Assembly (NCBI RefSeq): GCF_001553955.1
Contig: NZ_CP014234.1
Span: 434,001-498,000 of the forward strand
Source of the DNA: Moraxella osloensis
Lineage (GTDB): Bacteria > Pseudomonadota > Gammaproteobacteria > Pseudomonadales > Moraxellaceae
Direction of reading: 5' to 3'
Length of the DNA: 64,000 bases
Shown here: piece by piece, positions 26,547 to 35,950 of the stretch
Position numbering within the stretch: position 1 is the first letter of the stretch
Layout of the letters: each line of letters begins with the position of its first letter
The notes under the pieces: generated by a model
Databases searched by the model: none
What the model saw: only the letters and a program-made list of their open reading frames with translations
What the model was told of the DNA's origin: nothing
Position numbers and translations under genes: made by a program

Positions 26547-26594
26547 GGGTTCAAGTATAATTAGATTTTTATATTCTATAGTTGGTCTAAATAT

Positions 26595-27005
26595 ATGTCA
26601 AACGATTTAAGAATTGGTAGGCATGTTATTTACAATCTTCATGTGCATTTGGTCTTTGTGGCTAAATACCGCAGAAAAGTATTCACCAAAGAGATTTTAG
26701 ATGATATGCAGGTTATCTTTGAGGAAGTTTGTTCAAAGTTTGAGGCACAATTAGTTGAGTTTGATGGTGAATGCGACCATGTGCATTTATTGGTGGTTTA
26801 TCCGCCCAAAGTGGCTATTTCTAGTTTGGTAAATAGCTTGAAAGGCGTGTCTAGTCGGTTATTGCGTAAAAAAGAATATCCGTCCATCAAAGGGCAGTTA
26901 TGGGGTGGTGCGTTGTGGTCACCTAGCTATTTTGCAGGTAGTTGTGGTGGTGCTCCAATTGAGATTATCCGCCAGTACATTGAACAGCAGAATACACCAC
27001 ACTAA
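26595..27005 (+). CDS. tnpA: TnpA, Y1 HUH transposase of IS200/IS605
   Basis: A 136-residue single-strand transposase. The HUH motif is CDHVHLLVV (about residues 61-69) and the catalytic Tyr is in EIIRQYIEQQ near residue 128. It starts 48 bp from the divergent tnpB start, so the two promoters share this short gap. Length and motifs are complete, so the element could still move by peel-and-paste excision. Confidence 0.93.
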   Translation: MSNDLRIGRHVIYNLHVHLVFVAKYRRKVFTKEILDDMQVIFEEVCSKFEAQLVEFDGECDHVHLLVVYPPKVAISSLVNSLKGVSSRLLRKKEYPSIKGQLWGGALWSPSYFAGSCGGAPIEIIRQYIEQQNTPH

Positions 27006-27104
27006 ACAACGTCCATGCGTAAGCATGATTGCGGAGTTGCCTTATATCCACCGCCTGAAGTCGGTGGTTTTACGGCAACGGAGGATAAAAAAAAGAGCAC
27101 CCCT

Positions 27105-29132
27105 ATGAACTTTCTCAAATACAGCTATCATCAACACGCTGTAACCCGCGTTTTTAATCAAAAGAAAACAGCTTTTAATCAAAAGCAGTTGGCTCAAGCA
27201 GTCTTTGTATTGAGCCTAATATCCGCCCCACATTATGCGTTAGCAGCGCCCGTGTCACATGTATCGCCTGCGCCAGCTCAGCAATTTTCGTCAGATACCG
27301 CCCTATCTACGCCGACGCCTACTGCCGCTACCCAAGCACTGCAAACGGCATTGACATCAGCCCATGAGCAAAACTTAGCGGCGCAAAAAGCGTGGCTGCG
27401 GTTGTTGTATTATCCTGAAACAGTCACCAGAAAACAGCCCTTTGAAAGTCGGGTCAACAATCGTTTTAACCCACAAGCGAGCCAACGACAATTTTTTGCC
27501 AGCGCGCAAGGCGCCAAAAATCCACAAGCAGAGCTTGATGAAATCCTCACACAGTTATTTCACCCTACCAAAAAAAATAATGACTCTGTCCAATGTCGCT
27601 TTCCCGCTCGTACACAGTGGCTCATTGAAAACTTAGCCATCGATACCTCAAGCATACCCAAGCAACATTGCGATGCACTCGATTCATGGCTACAAAAAAT
27701 CAATCCCCAATCCGTCTCATTAATTTTTGCCAGTGAGTATTTAGATAGCCCACCGTCTGCGTTTGCCCATAGTTTTTTGCGATTTGATAATGCCGACCTT
27801 AGCAATCAATACTATTTAAACTTCACCCCGAAAGTCAGCGACGGTGAGCATTTTTTAAAATTTGCTTACAAATCTACTATCGGTGGCAATGCGGGCGAAT
27901 TTACCATGACCAATTATCAGCAAGGTATCAAAGAATATTTGCAAGATGATGGGCGCAATGTATGGCAATATCAGCTCAATCTTACTGATAAACAGGTTAA
28001 ACAACTTGCCTATCGAACTTGGGAAATTAAAGACCAAAACCTGCCCTATTATCTGTTATCCGATAACTGCGCCTCTGAAATTTTGGTGTTACTAAACTCT
28101 ATTTTTCCCGATAAAAATTTTTTAGTGAATGACTCCCCAATGATTTCCCCTGCCCAAGTGGTACGCATGTTAAACCGCGAAAATTTGATTCGCTCTACCA
28201 GTTTTAGTCCTTCAACACCGACTGTTGTGCAAGCGCAATTAAACGCCCGCAACGCGGCAAATCATCCCAAAAATCTTAACAATACCCATCAAAATATAGC
28301 GTTAAGTTCTCAGATTTTGCCCAGCCGCGACAATCCTGTACTGGCTAATCCTTTAAGTCGATTTGATATCGGCGTCAGCCAGCAGTCGTTTGATAGGGTC
28401 AGTGGACGACCTAAATTAGATAGTAACCAGGCTATCACGTTAAATTACCGCATGGTGTACCGCGATGCGTTGGATAAAATTGATGGCTATCCCATAGGCT
28501 CACAATTGACGGCATTGAGTATGGGTCTTAGCATCCATGACAACGCCGACCAGCAAGATAGCGTGCAACTTGAGCAGCTAGGATTATTTGATGTGCGTTC
28601 ATTTCATCCGATTAATAGCGCAAAAAAGGGTATTTCATGGGGTGGTAATATTGGCTTACAGCGAGTCTTTGAGGGTATCAAGGCTATTAACAAAGATGAC
28701 CACAGCGCTACAGACAATCATTTGGTCGCAAATATCAGCGGTGAATTTGGTAAAAGCGTGGCACTAGGTAGCGCCGCCCCAAACACAGGCGATATGCCCG
28801 CCAATATTTGCTATGGCTTGGGCACCATTGCAGCGCAGTTTGGTAAGGGCCTATATCATGGTTATCGTGCTGGGCTTGGCGTCAATATTGGGTGCAATGC
28901 AGAATTGCGTCCAAATTGGCGTGCGATATCAGAATTAACACTGCCATTTTGGATAAGTGGCGATAGCGATAATGAAAGCTATTGGCAGCCCAAACTCAGT
29001 ATTGGTAGTCAATATGATATCAATCAAACCAATGCGATTCGGGTTACCGCTAGCCGTGAATGGCTGCCGAAGTCCGACAATATCCATAATGTTGATGAAG
29101 TTGCGCTAAAATGGCTACACTACTTTGAATAA
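27105..29132 (+). CDS. DUF4105 domain protein
   Basis: The frame is open from inside the IS605 end, but the natural start is the ATG at 27105 (MNFLKYS), giving 675 residues. A signal or anchor segment is likely near residues 30-50 (QLAQAVFVLSLISAPHYALA). A central DUF4105 region has ASEYLDSPPSAFAHSFLRFD (His) and YYLLSDNCASEILVLLNSIF (conserved Cys), consistent with an NlpC/P60-like fold. The C-terminal part (about 430-675) has alternating polar/hydrophobic strands and ends in KWLHYFE, suggesting an outer-membrane-type beta region. DUF4105 members include proteins linked to lipoprotein N-acylation; that role is not shown here. Confidence 0.7.
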   Translation: MNFLKYSYHQHAVTRVFNQKKTAFNQKQLAQAVFVLSLISAPHYALAAPVSHVSPAPAQQFSSDTALSTPTPTAATQALQTALTSAHEQNLAAQKAWLRLLYYPETVTRKQPFESRVNNRFNPQASQRQFFASAQGAKNPQAELDEILTQLFHPTKKNNDSVQCRFPARTQWLIENLAIDTSSIPKQHCDALDSWLQKINPQSVSLIFASEYLDSPPSAFAHSFLRFDNADLSNQYYLNFTPKVSDGEHFLKFAYKSTIGGNAGEFTMTNYQQGIKEYLQDDGRNVWQYQLNLTDKQVKQLAYRTWEIKDQNLPYYLLSDNCASEILVLLNSIFPDKNFLVNDSPMISPAQVVRMLNRENLIRSTSFSPSTPTVVQAQLNARNAANHPKNLNNTHQNIALSSQILPSRDNPVLANPLSRFDIGVSQQSFDRVSGRPKLDSNQAITLNYRMVYRDALDKIDGYPIGSQLTALSMGLSIHDNADQQDSVQLEQLGLFDVRSFHPINSAKKGISWGGNIGLQRVFEGIKAINKDDHSATDNHLVANISGEFGKSVALGSAAPNTGDMPANICYGLGTIAAQFGKGLYHGYRAGLGVNIGCNAELRPNWRAISELTLPFWISGDSDNESYWQPKLSIGSQYDINQTNAIRVTASREWLPKSDNIHNVDEVALKWLHYFE

Positions 29133-29168
29133 TCTATTTTGAATAATCTACGACTAACCAATTTTGTG

Positions 29169-30125
29169 CTAAGCCAAGCCAAAATGGCGTAACAACGCCA
29201 TGCCGATGGCTAGACTAAACATGGAAAACACGGTGGTAAATCCTAAAATATTGGCCGCTAATATTTCATTGCCGCCCATGCTGCGAGCCATCACATAACT
29301 GGCAGCAGCAACAGGCGATGTCACCATAATAAACATCACACCCATTTGTATCGGTGATAATTGCATCAATACACCCACCACGACCGCGATGATAGGCGCT
29401 ACAATAATTCGACCGATGCTAGCCTGCATAGACACGCCTGTCATATTGAGCATCGACTTGATATCGAGTGTCGCGCCTGCACAAATCAAAGCCAACGGTA
29501 ACGCTACCGCTGCCAATAACTCGCCTGTTTTGATGATAAATTCAGGCGGCATCGGCAGCTGCAATAACTTATAAGCAAACGCCGATACCAATGCGATAAT
29601 TAACGGATTTTGCCCGATTTTTTTGGTCATGGTGATGGCTTTTTTAACCACGCCTTGGCTGTTGTTGTCATTTCTGCTTAGGCTAATCACAGACAACACA
29701 TTATATACAATGGTTAAAAGACCCATATAAACCGCACCGATACTCACGCCTTGGCTACCATAGGCGTTGGTCACAGTCGCCAGTCCCATAATCGCCATGT
29801 TACTGCGAAAGACACCTTGCACAAACACACCTTTATCGCGGCTATCTTTGACAAAAAAATAGGCAAATAGCTCACCGAGAAAAAACAGCCCAAAAGTGAC
29901 CATCAATCCCGCTTTAATCAAATCGACCTGCTCCGCAAAATGAATGTCACTTTTTAGAATACTAAAAAACAGCAAACATGGCAGACAATAGTTAAAGACC
30001 ATATCAGAGGCGATTTCAACAAACGACTGGTTGATGGTTTGTTTTTTTTGCATCATCACCCCCAATAACATCAGCAAGATATTGGGCAAGGTAATTTTTA
30101 GTGCAAAGAGAAAGGCAGTTAGCAT
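29169..30125 (-). CDS. AEC (auxin efflux carrier) family transporter
   Basis: A membrane protein of about 318 residues with ten hydrophobic segments in the 5+5 pattern of AEC permeases (for example ILLMLLGVMMQKK, VFNYCLPCLLFFSIL, PLALICAGATLD). Substrates in this family include malate, malonate and other organic anions; none can be assigned. The open frame reaches 30170, but the mnmG terminator T-run lies at 30146-30154, so the Met at 30125 (MLTAFLFALKI) is the better start. Confidence 0.82.
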   Translation of the reverse strand: MLTAFLFALKITLPNILLMLLGVMMQKKQTINQSFVEIASDMVFNYCLPCLLFFSILKSDIHFAEQVDLIKAGLMVTFGLFFLGELFAYFFVKDSRDKGVFVQGVFRSNMAIMGLATVTNAYGSQGVSIGAVYMGLLTIVYNVLSVISLSRNDNNSQGVVKKAITMTKKIGQNPLIIALVSAFAYKLLQLPMPPEFIIKTGELLAAVALPLALICAGATLDIKSMLNMTGVSMQASIGRIIVAPIIAVVVGVLMQLSPIQMGVMFIMVTSPVAAASYVMARSMGGNEILAANILGFTTVFSMFSLAIGMALLRHFGLA

Positions 30126-30145
30126 AATAATTTTTTTGAGTAGAA

Positions 30146-30190
30146 AATAAAAAAGTCCCAAGTTTGGCACATAGCAATACCATGGGACTT
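30146..30190 (-). terminator. Terminator of mnmG
   Basis: Minus-strand stem AAGTCCCA / TGGGACTT with a longer loop, followed by a T-run, 19 bp past the mnmG stop. Confidence 0.75.
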
Positions 30191-30208
30191 ATGTAGCATG
30201 GTCTAAAG

Positions 30209-32095
30209 TTAAGAGCTTAGCACTTCACGCGCTTTTTTGCTTTTTTTAATCATCATTGCCAAAAGCTGTACCGCAGCTGGCGTGACGCCGCTAATGCGAC
30301 TGGCTTGGGCAAGCGTGGTTGGGCGCACTTTTTCAAGTTTTTGCACGATTTCATTGGAAAGCCCAGAGATATCATGATAAGTAAAATCCTCTGGAATGAG
30401 CGTGTGTTCAAGTTTTTTCATCTGACCGATTTCAACTTGCTGACGATCGATATAACCGGCGTATTTGACACCAATTTCTATTTGCTCACCCACTTCAGCA
30501 GACACGGGCGATTGGGTCAATTCGCTAATATCATCAAATGACACGTTCGGACGTTTTAACAAATCCAGCGCGTTATTTTCTTTGGTCAATACTTCGCCGG
30601 TTTTATTGATAAATGATTGACCCAGCGTATTAGTGGGCGTTGCCCAAAGCGAGCGTAAACGTGCGGTTTCTTGCTCAATCGCTGTCATTTTATCGCTATA
30701 CACTTGCCAGCGCGCATCGTCCACCAGTCCTAAGTCACGCCCAATTTCTGTTAGGCGTTGATCGGCATTGTCTTCACGTAGCAGTAGGCGGTATTCGGCA
30801 CGACTGGTAAACATACGATACGGCTCTTTAGTGCCATGGGTGATAAGATCATCTACCAACACACCGATATAGGCTTGGTCGCGGCGCGGTGTCCAAGCAT
30901 CCAGTCCTTGGGTGCGACGCGCGGCATTTAAGCCAGCTAAGATACCTTGCGCAGCGGCTTCTTCATACCCTGTCGTTCCGTTGATTTGACCGGCAAAAAA
31001 TAGGTTATCAATCGATTTGGTCTCAAGGCTTGGTTTAAGATTTTGCGGGTCAAAATAATCGTATTCAATCGCGTAGCCAGGACGCAAGATGTGCGCATTT
31101 TCCAGCCCTTTCATCGAGCGCACTAAAGCCAACTGAATATCAAATGGCAGACTGGTTGAAATTCCATTGGGATAAAGCTCATGGGTGGTCAACCCTTCAG
31201 GCTCAATAAAAATCTGATGGCTGTCTTTATCAGCAAATCGATGAATTTTATCTTCAATCGATGGGCAATAACGGGGACCAATGCCTTCAATCACGCCTGA
31301 ATACATGGGTGAGCGATCTAGCCCGCTGCGGATAATGTCATGGGTGCGTTCATTGGTATGGGTGATATAGCAGTTGATTTGGCGCGGATGCATGGACACA
31401 TCACCCAAATAGGACATGACTGGCAGTGGTGTATCCCCTGGCTGCACGGTCATGACACTAAAATCCACTGTGCGCGCATCAATGCGTGGGGGCGTACCAG
31501 TTTTTAAACGTCCAACCGGTAGCTTGAGTTCACGCAATCTATCCGCCAAACGGATAGAAGGCGGATCGCCTGCACGTCCACCTTTGTGGTTTTCTAGTCC
31601 AATATGAATAGTACCACCTAAAAAAGTGCCAGAGGTCAACACCACTGCGCCGCAAGCAAATTCAATCCCTGATTGGGTAACCACGGCTACCGCTTTGCCG
31701 TTTTCAACCAAAATATCATCCGCCGCTTGTTGGAAAATATCCAAGTTTGGCTGATTCTCTAAGGTATAACGAATCGCCGCTTTATACAAAACACGGTCGG
31801 CTTGTGCGCGTGTGGCACGGACAGCGGCACCTTTACGGCTATTTAACACACGAAACTGAATCCCTGCTTTGTCGGTGGCAAGCGCCATAGCGCCGCCCAA
31901 CGCATCGACTTCACGCACCAAATGCGACTTGCCAATCCCGCCAATCGCAGGATTACAGCTCATCTGTCCCAAAGTTTCGATATTATGTGTCAATAACAGC
32001 GTCTGCTGACCCATGCGCGCAGCCGCTAGCGCCGCTTCTGTACCAGCATGACCGCCACCAATCACAATTACGTCGTAGATTTTAGGGTATTTCAT
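30209..32095 (-). CDS. mnmG: tRNA uridine 5-carboxymethylaminomethyl modification enzyme MnmG
   Basis: With MnmE it installs the cmnm5 group on wobble U34 of several tRNAs. The N-terminal FAD-binding motif is [23 protein letters not shown]; further signatures are [35 protein letters not shown] and [12 protein letters not shown], and the C-terminal helical domain ends near KAREVLSS. The frame is open from 32134, but the start at 32095 (MKYPKIYD) gives 628 residues, close to the usual 629, and the extended -10 promoter at 32134-32142 leaves room for only that start. Confidence 0.96.
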   Translation of the reverse strand: MKYPKIYDVIVIGGGHAGTEAALAAARMGQQTLLLTHNIETLGQMSCNPAIGGIGKSHLVREVDALGGAMALATDKAGIQFRVLNSRKGAAVRATRAQADRVLYKAAIRYTLENQPNLDIFQQAADDILVENGKAVAVVTQSGIEFACGAVVLTSGTFLGGTIHIGLENHKGGRAGDPPSIRLADRLRELKLPVGRLKTGTPPRIDARTVDFSVMTVQPGDTPLPVMSYLGDVSMHPRQINCYITHTNERTHDIIRSGLDRSPMYSGVIEGIGPRYCPSIEDKIHRFADKDSHQIFIEPEGLTTHELYPNGISTSLPFDIQLALVRSMKGLENAHILRPGYAIEYDYFDPQNLKPSLETKSIDNLFFAGQINGTTGYEEAAAQGILAGLNAARRTQGLDAWTPRRDQAYIGVLVDDLITHGTKEPYRMFTSRAEYRLLLREDNADQRLTEIGRDLGLVDDARWQVYSDKMTAIEQETARLRSLWATPTNTLGQSFINKTGEVLTKENNALDLLKRPNVSFDDISELTQSPVSAEVGEQIEIGVKYAGYIDRQQVEIGQMKKLEHTLIPEDFTYHDISGLSNEIVQKLEKVRPTTLAQASRISGVTPAAVQLLAMMIKKSKKAREVLSS

Positions 32096-32133
32096 CGTGT
32101 CACCCATGATTCGCTTGTCAATAAAAACTGACA

Positions 32134-32142
32134 ATTATACCA
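32134..32142 (-). promoter_or_regulatory. Extended -10 promoter of mnmG
   Basis: On the minus strand TGGTATAAT forms an extended -10 element (TGN plus TATAAT) about 40 bp upstream of the ATG at 32095; no good -35 is visible, which extended -10 promoters tolerate. Confidence 0.6.
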
Positions 32143-32250
32143 TGCTTAAACGGCTATCGATTATTTTTTTATCAATGCCAATCATTGAGCGTTTAGCGTG
32201 ATACTTTGCTTCAACAATCAACAACGAGATGACGAAAAAATCTAAAACGT

Positions 32251-32280
32251 AAAAAAATCCAAGTCATTCGGCTTGGATTT
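32251..32280 (-). terminator. Terminator of the 94-residue hypothetical gene
   Basis: Minus-strand stem AAATCCAAG / CTTGGATTT with an 8-base loop and a following T-run (complement of the A-run at 32251-32257), 22 bp past the stop codon. Confidence 0.8.
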
Positions 32281-32302
32281 TGATTGATTCGCGGATTTAT
32301 AG

Positions 32303-32587
32303 CTATTGTGAATCGATTTGGATATCGCGGATGATTAGTAACTCATCTTTTAAACTGGTGACTTTAAGTTCATTGGCATCATTAAATACTTGAATGTTAG
32401 CGCCTTTGCTATCTTTATAATCTTTATGACGCCGAAAGTTGTGCTCAATTTCAAAGCGAACCACCCTCTCAAGCAATGATTGCAATTCTGCTAAGGTATA
32501 ATGTTCCCATTGAATTTCAAGATGTGGGGCTAATTTACCTGTAATCATACGAACTTTATTATCAATTTTGACGACTTTGGTGGTCAT
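32303..32587 (-). CDS. Hypothetical 94-residue protein
   Basis: Not recognised. It is a small soluble-looking protein rich in charged residues, with a helical central part (TLAELQSLLERVVRFEIEHN) and a beta-rich end (ELKVTSLKDELLIIRDIQ). It has an own terminator directly downstream and a sensible ATG start, which argue for a real gene. It has no membrane segment, no cysteines and no obvious metal motif. No function is proposed. Confidence 0.65.
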   Translation of the reverse strand: MTTKVVKIDNKVRMITGKLAPHLEIQWEHYTLAELQSLLERVVRFEIEHNFRRHKDYKDSKGANIQVFNDANELKVTSLKDELLIIRDIQIDSQ

Positions 32588-32749
32588 GCCGATGCTCCAA
32601 TGTTTTTATTAGTAATTATGATTTTCATCAATAAATGCGGCTGGATGAATTAAAGATTGCTTTAATGCTAACGGATTAACCGGCTTTTATCAAGCAACAT
32701 TCATAGACTGGGTAATCACCCCAACCACGGTTATAAATTGTCTGTTCAC

Positions 32750-33673
32750 TTATCCGTCATGTAATGGAAAAATAGGCGCGCTGAACGCTCTTGGATGCCT
32801 AAAAACAGCCTCATCTTGATAAAATGCGGGTATCACATTGTCAGCACTATAGCCAGGGATACCCATCACAGGTAACGGCTGAAAACTTTTGGATGATAGC
32901 TTAACTGCATTACCCGCCAAATCTGGCATCGCTAGCTCTCGAAACATATTAGCGATTGCCGTATCAAGCTGGTTTCGCTGACTGGCGATAGATTGCGCAA
33001 ACCAATCCTCATCTACTAAAATCAGCAAGGTATGACTGGTGATATTTTTTCTTGGGTTAAGCAATTTTTCAAGCAGGGCATGACCAAATGGAAAAAAGGC
33101 AATGGTACGATGTTGAGCCAACCAATTTGCTCTATGAGTGACTAAAGCCGCCTGCCATTTAAATGCTTGTAATTGTTCAAGCAATAGCCTATCTGAACTC
33201 ACCACAATGCCGCCATTTTCATCAAATACCGTTAACGCATTACGCAGCGCTGTTCTGGCGTTATGAATACCATGTCGCAAAATATCTTTGGCATGAAGTT
33301 CGTTCAATACCGCTTTAGCCTGCGGAAAATTCAGCCAAATTAAACCATTCAGCAAATCATGGTGATTGTCACGGGTTGGGATTTTACCGGTCTTGGCAAT
33401 AAAACTCTCATAAGCCTCACCCTCAGGCAGACACGCTTGCTCCACAAAGCGAATCGGTAATTTTTCAAAATTGGCTATACGGCTGGCGTTTACGTCCTCA
33501 AATCCATCCAAACAAGCGTTCAAATTTTCAACAATACTGATAGCAGGGGCATGACTATGTGTTGCATGCGTATGTGTTGCCTCAAGCTCCGGAAAATTAG
33601 CAAAATAAGTCAAATAGTGATACCAAGGTTGATTAAAATCAATGAGGGCGTTGGTGGGATGAGTTACTGACAT
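32750..33673 (-). CDS. DUF3025 family protein
   Basis: A 307-residue soluble protein matching DUF3025: the central block YESFIAKTGKIPTRDNHHDL plus LNGLIWLNFPQAKAVLNELH, and later TLLILVDEDWFAQ. The name-giving function is unknown. The N-terminal region has a His-rich stretch (about residues 32-45, ATHTHATHSHA) that could bind metal but is not a known family feature. The gene is single on the minus strand, divergent from the GYF-RDD gene. Confidence 0.8.
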   Translation of the reverse strand: MSVTHPTNALIDFNQPWYHYLTYFANFPELEATHTHATHSHAPAISIVENLNACLDGFEDVNASRIANFEKLPIRFVEQACLPEGEAYESFIAKTGKIPTRDNHHDLLNGLIWLNFPQAKAVLNELHAKDILRHGIHNARTALRNALTVFDENGGIVVSSDRLLLEQLQAFKWQAALVTHRANWLAQHRTIAFFPFGHALLEKLLNPRKNITSHTLLILVDEDWFAQSIASQRNQLDTAIANMFRELAMPDLAGNAVKLSSKSFQPLPVMGIPGYSADNVIPAFYQDEAVFRHPRAFSAPIFPLHDG

Positions 33674-33974
33674 AAAGACAATCTGATAATATAAGAATAA
33701 GGATCGTAGGCTTAACCAAAAATATTAGCACACTTTTGGTTAAGCCCATGACAGATAATTACCAGCCAATCATTACCAGCCAATCATTACCAGCCAAGCA
33801 TAGCTAATGATTTAGACACTGTTGGCTTCAATCCATAAGGATATCGCGATTTTTTGAATGGGATGTTTGTATAACTTTTGTATAATAAGCGATTTTTAGC
33901 ACGATGTTGCAAAACATCATATAATAAGATACAGTCATTCAAATTTTACCACCCAGTAGAAGTAGAGTTATTAC
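33674..33974. other. Divergent intergenic region with a 14-bp tandem repeat
   Basis: About 300 bp with no gene seen. Three tandem copies of ATTACCAGCCAATC lie at 33758-33799 (the third ends AAGC). The rest is A+T-rich and contains GTATAATAAG near 33880, a possible -10 for the GYF-RDD gene. Confidence 0.5.
33758..33799. repeat. Three tandem 14-bp repeats
   Basis: ATTACCAGCCAATC at 33758-33771 and 33772-33785 are identical; 33786-33799 differs at one base (T to G). The array looks like simple tandem expansion. Confidence 0.85.
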
Positions 33975-34919
33975 ATGCATATTTTTCTAGCTCGCAATGG
34001 TGTGCAAGCCGGCCCATATACCCTTGAACAACTCAATCAAATGCTTGCGACAGGGCAAGTGTTACTCACTGATTTGATGTGGCATCAAGGGATGGATAAC
34101 TGGAACACAGTCAATGCAATGACGGATGGGCAATTTTTTTACCGTCCAACGATAGATGAAAGCCTGCCAGTCGATACCCACCAACGTGAGCAGCCCGCTT
34201 CTGATGAAGCAGATTATATTATTAACAACACGCCTAATCCTATATCGCCTTCAGAAGACGCTGAGAATGTGTGGGATCGGTATTCAGCGAATAACCCGCA
34301 CAAATCCCCTAACCCTACCAAGGTCACATTGACCAAAAAACTTGGCTCCAAGCAAGACATTGCCCATGCCAAAAAACAGTTAGACCTTGCCAGCATCGGT
34401 AGTCGTATCGCCGCAAAATTAGTAGATACCCTGCTTATGGTATTGGCGTCGTCGCCGCTATTCATCGCCCTGTATAACAGCCCAAATTTTGATAAATTAC
34501 TCAAATGGGCAGAAGCAGGACAAACCCGCTTGACGTCTGCCCAGCAGATGGAACTCATGTCAGCATTACCTGAGCATATATTGTTGTTGACCAATATTTT
34601 GGTATGGGGCTTAATCATTGCGCAAGTCCTATTATTGATGCGCCGTGGTCAGACCATCGGTAAGATGATAATGGGCATACGTATTTTGGATCGCCAATCC
34701 AATGCCATTCCTGGATTTTTTAACTTAATCATTATGCGTGGGTTATTTACCACATTGGCTTATTCTTTATCCATCTTTGGTTTGGTTGTGTTAGTTATTG
34801 ATTTGGTCATGATGCTCACCAGCAAAGAGCGATTAAGCCTACATGATAAAATCGCCAAAACTTATGTGGTACGTGCCGATGACACCCAAACCACGCCCCT
34901 TGCGTTAAAACCTGACTAA
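33975..34919 (+). CDS. GYF_2-RDD family membrane protein
   Basis: A 314-residue protein with an N-terminal GYF_2 (DUF4339) domain, seen as IFLARNGVQAGPYTLEQLNQ and LTDLMWHQGMDNWNTV (residues 1-55), a polar linker and then an RDD domain with four transmembrane segments from about residue 140: ASIGSRIAAKLVDTLLMVLA (Arg and Asp give the name), RRGQTIGKMIMGIRILD, IMRGLFTTLAYSLSIFGL. RDD proteins may act in ion or osmolyte transport; the GYF domain may bind proline-rich partners. Function unproven. The stop overlaps the convergent methyltransferase gene by 4 bp. Confidence 0.85.
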   Translation: MHIFLARNGVQAGPYTLEQLNQMLATGQVLLTDLMWHQGMDNWNTVNAMTDGQFFYRPTIDESLPVDTHQREQPASDEADYIINNTPNPISPSEDAENVWDRYSANNPHKSPNPTKVTLTKKLGSKQDIAHAKKQLDLASIGSRIAAKLVDTLLMVLASSPLFIALYNSPNFDKLLKWAEAGQTRLTSAQQMELMSALPEHILLLTNILVWGLIIAQVLLLMRRGQTIGKMIMGIRILDRQSNAIPGFFNLIIMRGLFTTLAYSLSIFGLVVLVIDLVMMLTSKERLSLHDKIAKTYVVRADDTQTTPLALKPD

Positions 34920-35554
34920 AGTGAATTAAAATCATCAAACCGTGTGGTATAACCATGCGGTTTTTTTATGGTCAATTGCCAACACGCCTCGCCACGCGCT
35001 AGGTATTTCACCTCAAAATGCGTGCGTTCACTATGATTGGGTACTTGGGTTTTCTCCACCGGTACTTGCCAAACCGTCTGTGCTTTATGCTCAGCTTCAT
35101 CAATATAACTTTCAATATTACTGGCAAGCATCAGCTCGCCATTTGGTTTTAACCGAGACAGCAACCACTCAAAAAACGGCATGTTAAGCCAGCGTTGGTT
35201 GGGGTTATGCGGCTCTGGATTGGGATAAAGAATAAACACCCCTGACAAGCTTTGCGCGGGCACAGCATGGGTGACCCAAGCAATGGCATCGGCATGAATA
35301 GTGGTTAAATTAGACAACTTCGCTTGATTCGCCATTTTTTGCATGGCTTGATATTTTTCTGCGGTACGTTCAATCGCGATGAGATGGGCATTGGCATTAT
35401 CGCTGGCAAAACTCAAGGCATGCTTGCCTTTCCCTGCACCGATTTCAACAAAAATGGCGGGCTGCTGCCAAAATGTTGCGGCAAGTGGCTGAAAATCTCT
35501 GGGATGACGGATACGATCGGGTTGAAACGGTCTGGTAAATTGATGACTTAGCAT
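34916..35554 (-). CDS. TrmB-like SAM-dependent methyltransferase
   Basis: A 212-residue class I methyltransferase of the TrmB fold. Motif I is FVEIGAGKGKHALSFA, the acidic residue of motif II is in HLIAIERTAEKYQAM, and motif IV is VFILYPNPEPHNPNQRW where TrmB normally has FPDPWPKKRH. The departure at this motif suggests a TrmB paralogue; whether it still makes m7G46 in tRNA is doubtful. It lies convergent to the GYF-RDD gene, with its start back-to-back with the yacG region. Confidence 0.75.
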   Translation of the reverse strand: MLSHQFTRPFQPDRIRHPRDFQPLAATFWQQPAIFVEIGAGKGKHALSFASDNANAHLIAIERTAEKYQAMQKMANQAKLSNLTTIHADAIAWVTHAVPAQSLSGVFILYPNPEPHNPNQRWLNMPFFEWLLSRLKPNGELMLASNIESYIDEAEHKAQTVWQVPVEKTQVPNHSERTHFEVKYLARGEACWQLTIKKPHGYTTRFDDFNSL

Positions 35555-35644
35555 GAACAGTCGCTTGATTCGCCCAAAAAAAAGGATTTATAGTATACTA
35601 TGGCAAATAATCCGATACACCATTTTTCAGAATACCTTTTGTTT

Positions 35645-35857
35645 ATGTCTAAAACCGAGCCCACCCCATCAAATGCACCTGTCAAAACTTATCCCTGTCC
35701 GCGCTGCGGCAAACCTGCCGTTTGGGCAAATAATCCCACCAAGCCATTTTGCAGTGCACGCTGTAAGCTCATTGACTTAGGGGCATGGGCGAATGAGGAC
35801 TATAAAGTCGGTGCAGAAGACACCCCGTTTAGTGACGAATTAGACGCTTTTAAATAA
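35645..35857 (+). CDS. yacG: YacG, zinc-binding DNA gyrase inhibitor family
   Basis: The frame is open from 35600, but the ATG at 35645 gives 70 residues, near the usual 65. The zinc site is CPRCGKPAVW and FCSARCKLIDLGAWANEDY with four Cys. YacG binds the GyrB C-terminal region and blocks DNA binding in E. coli. In many proteobacteria yacG sits near coaE and the pilD prepilin peptidase; here it is apart from those genes. Confidence 0.9.
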   Translation: MSKTEPTPSNAPVKTYPCPRCGKPAVWANNPTKPFCSARCKLIDLGAWANEDYKVGAEDTPFSDELDAFK

Positions 35858-35950
35858 CGTAGATTTGATTGGTTAGTGATTGCGCTAGCGATGATTTGCT
35901 AACTATGACTCGCTGACTATGATTCGCTAACTATGATTAAAGGAATCCCC

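Larger units (their letters stand above)
25423..27084. mobile_element. IS200/IS605-family element with tnpA and tnpB divergent
   Basis: Two divergent genes, tnpB on the minus strand and tnpA on the plus strand, are bounded by features of this family. The end next to the tnpB 3' side (right end) is near 25423 (GAAGTCAA on the minus strand). The other end (left end) has a hairpin CCACCG-loop-CGGTGG at 27048-27067 and stops near 27084, followed on the minus-strand view by TTTAT, a plausible target/TAM (complement of 27085-27089). The ends are estimates; these elements leave no target duplication. The element lies just in front of the start of a DUF4105 gene. Confidence 0.82.

Noticed and set aside
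27015-27104. An in-frame upstream extension of the DUF4105 gene into the IS605 end
   Set aside because: These codons come from the transposon end; the ATG at 27105 directly follows the element and gives the natural N-terminus.
30126-30170. A longer N-terminus for the AEC transporter
   Set aside because: It would overlap the T-run of the mnmG terminator and adds no family sequence.
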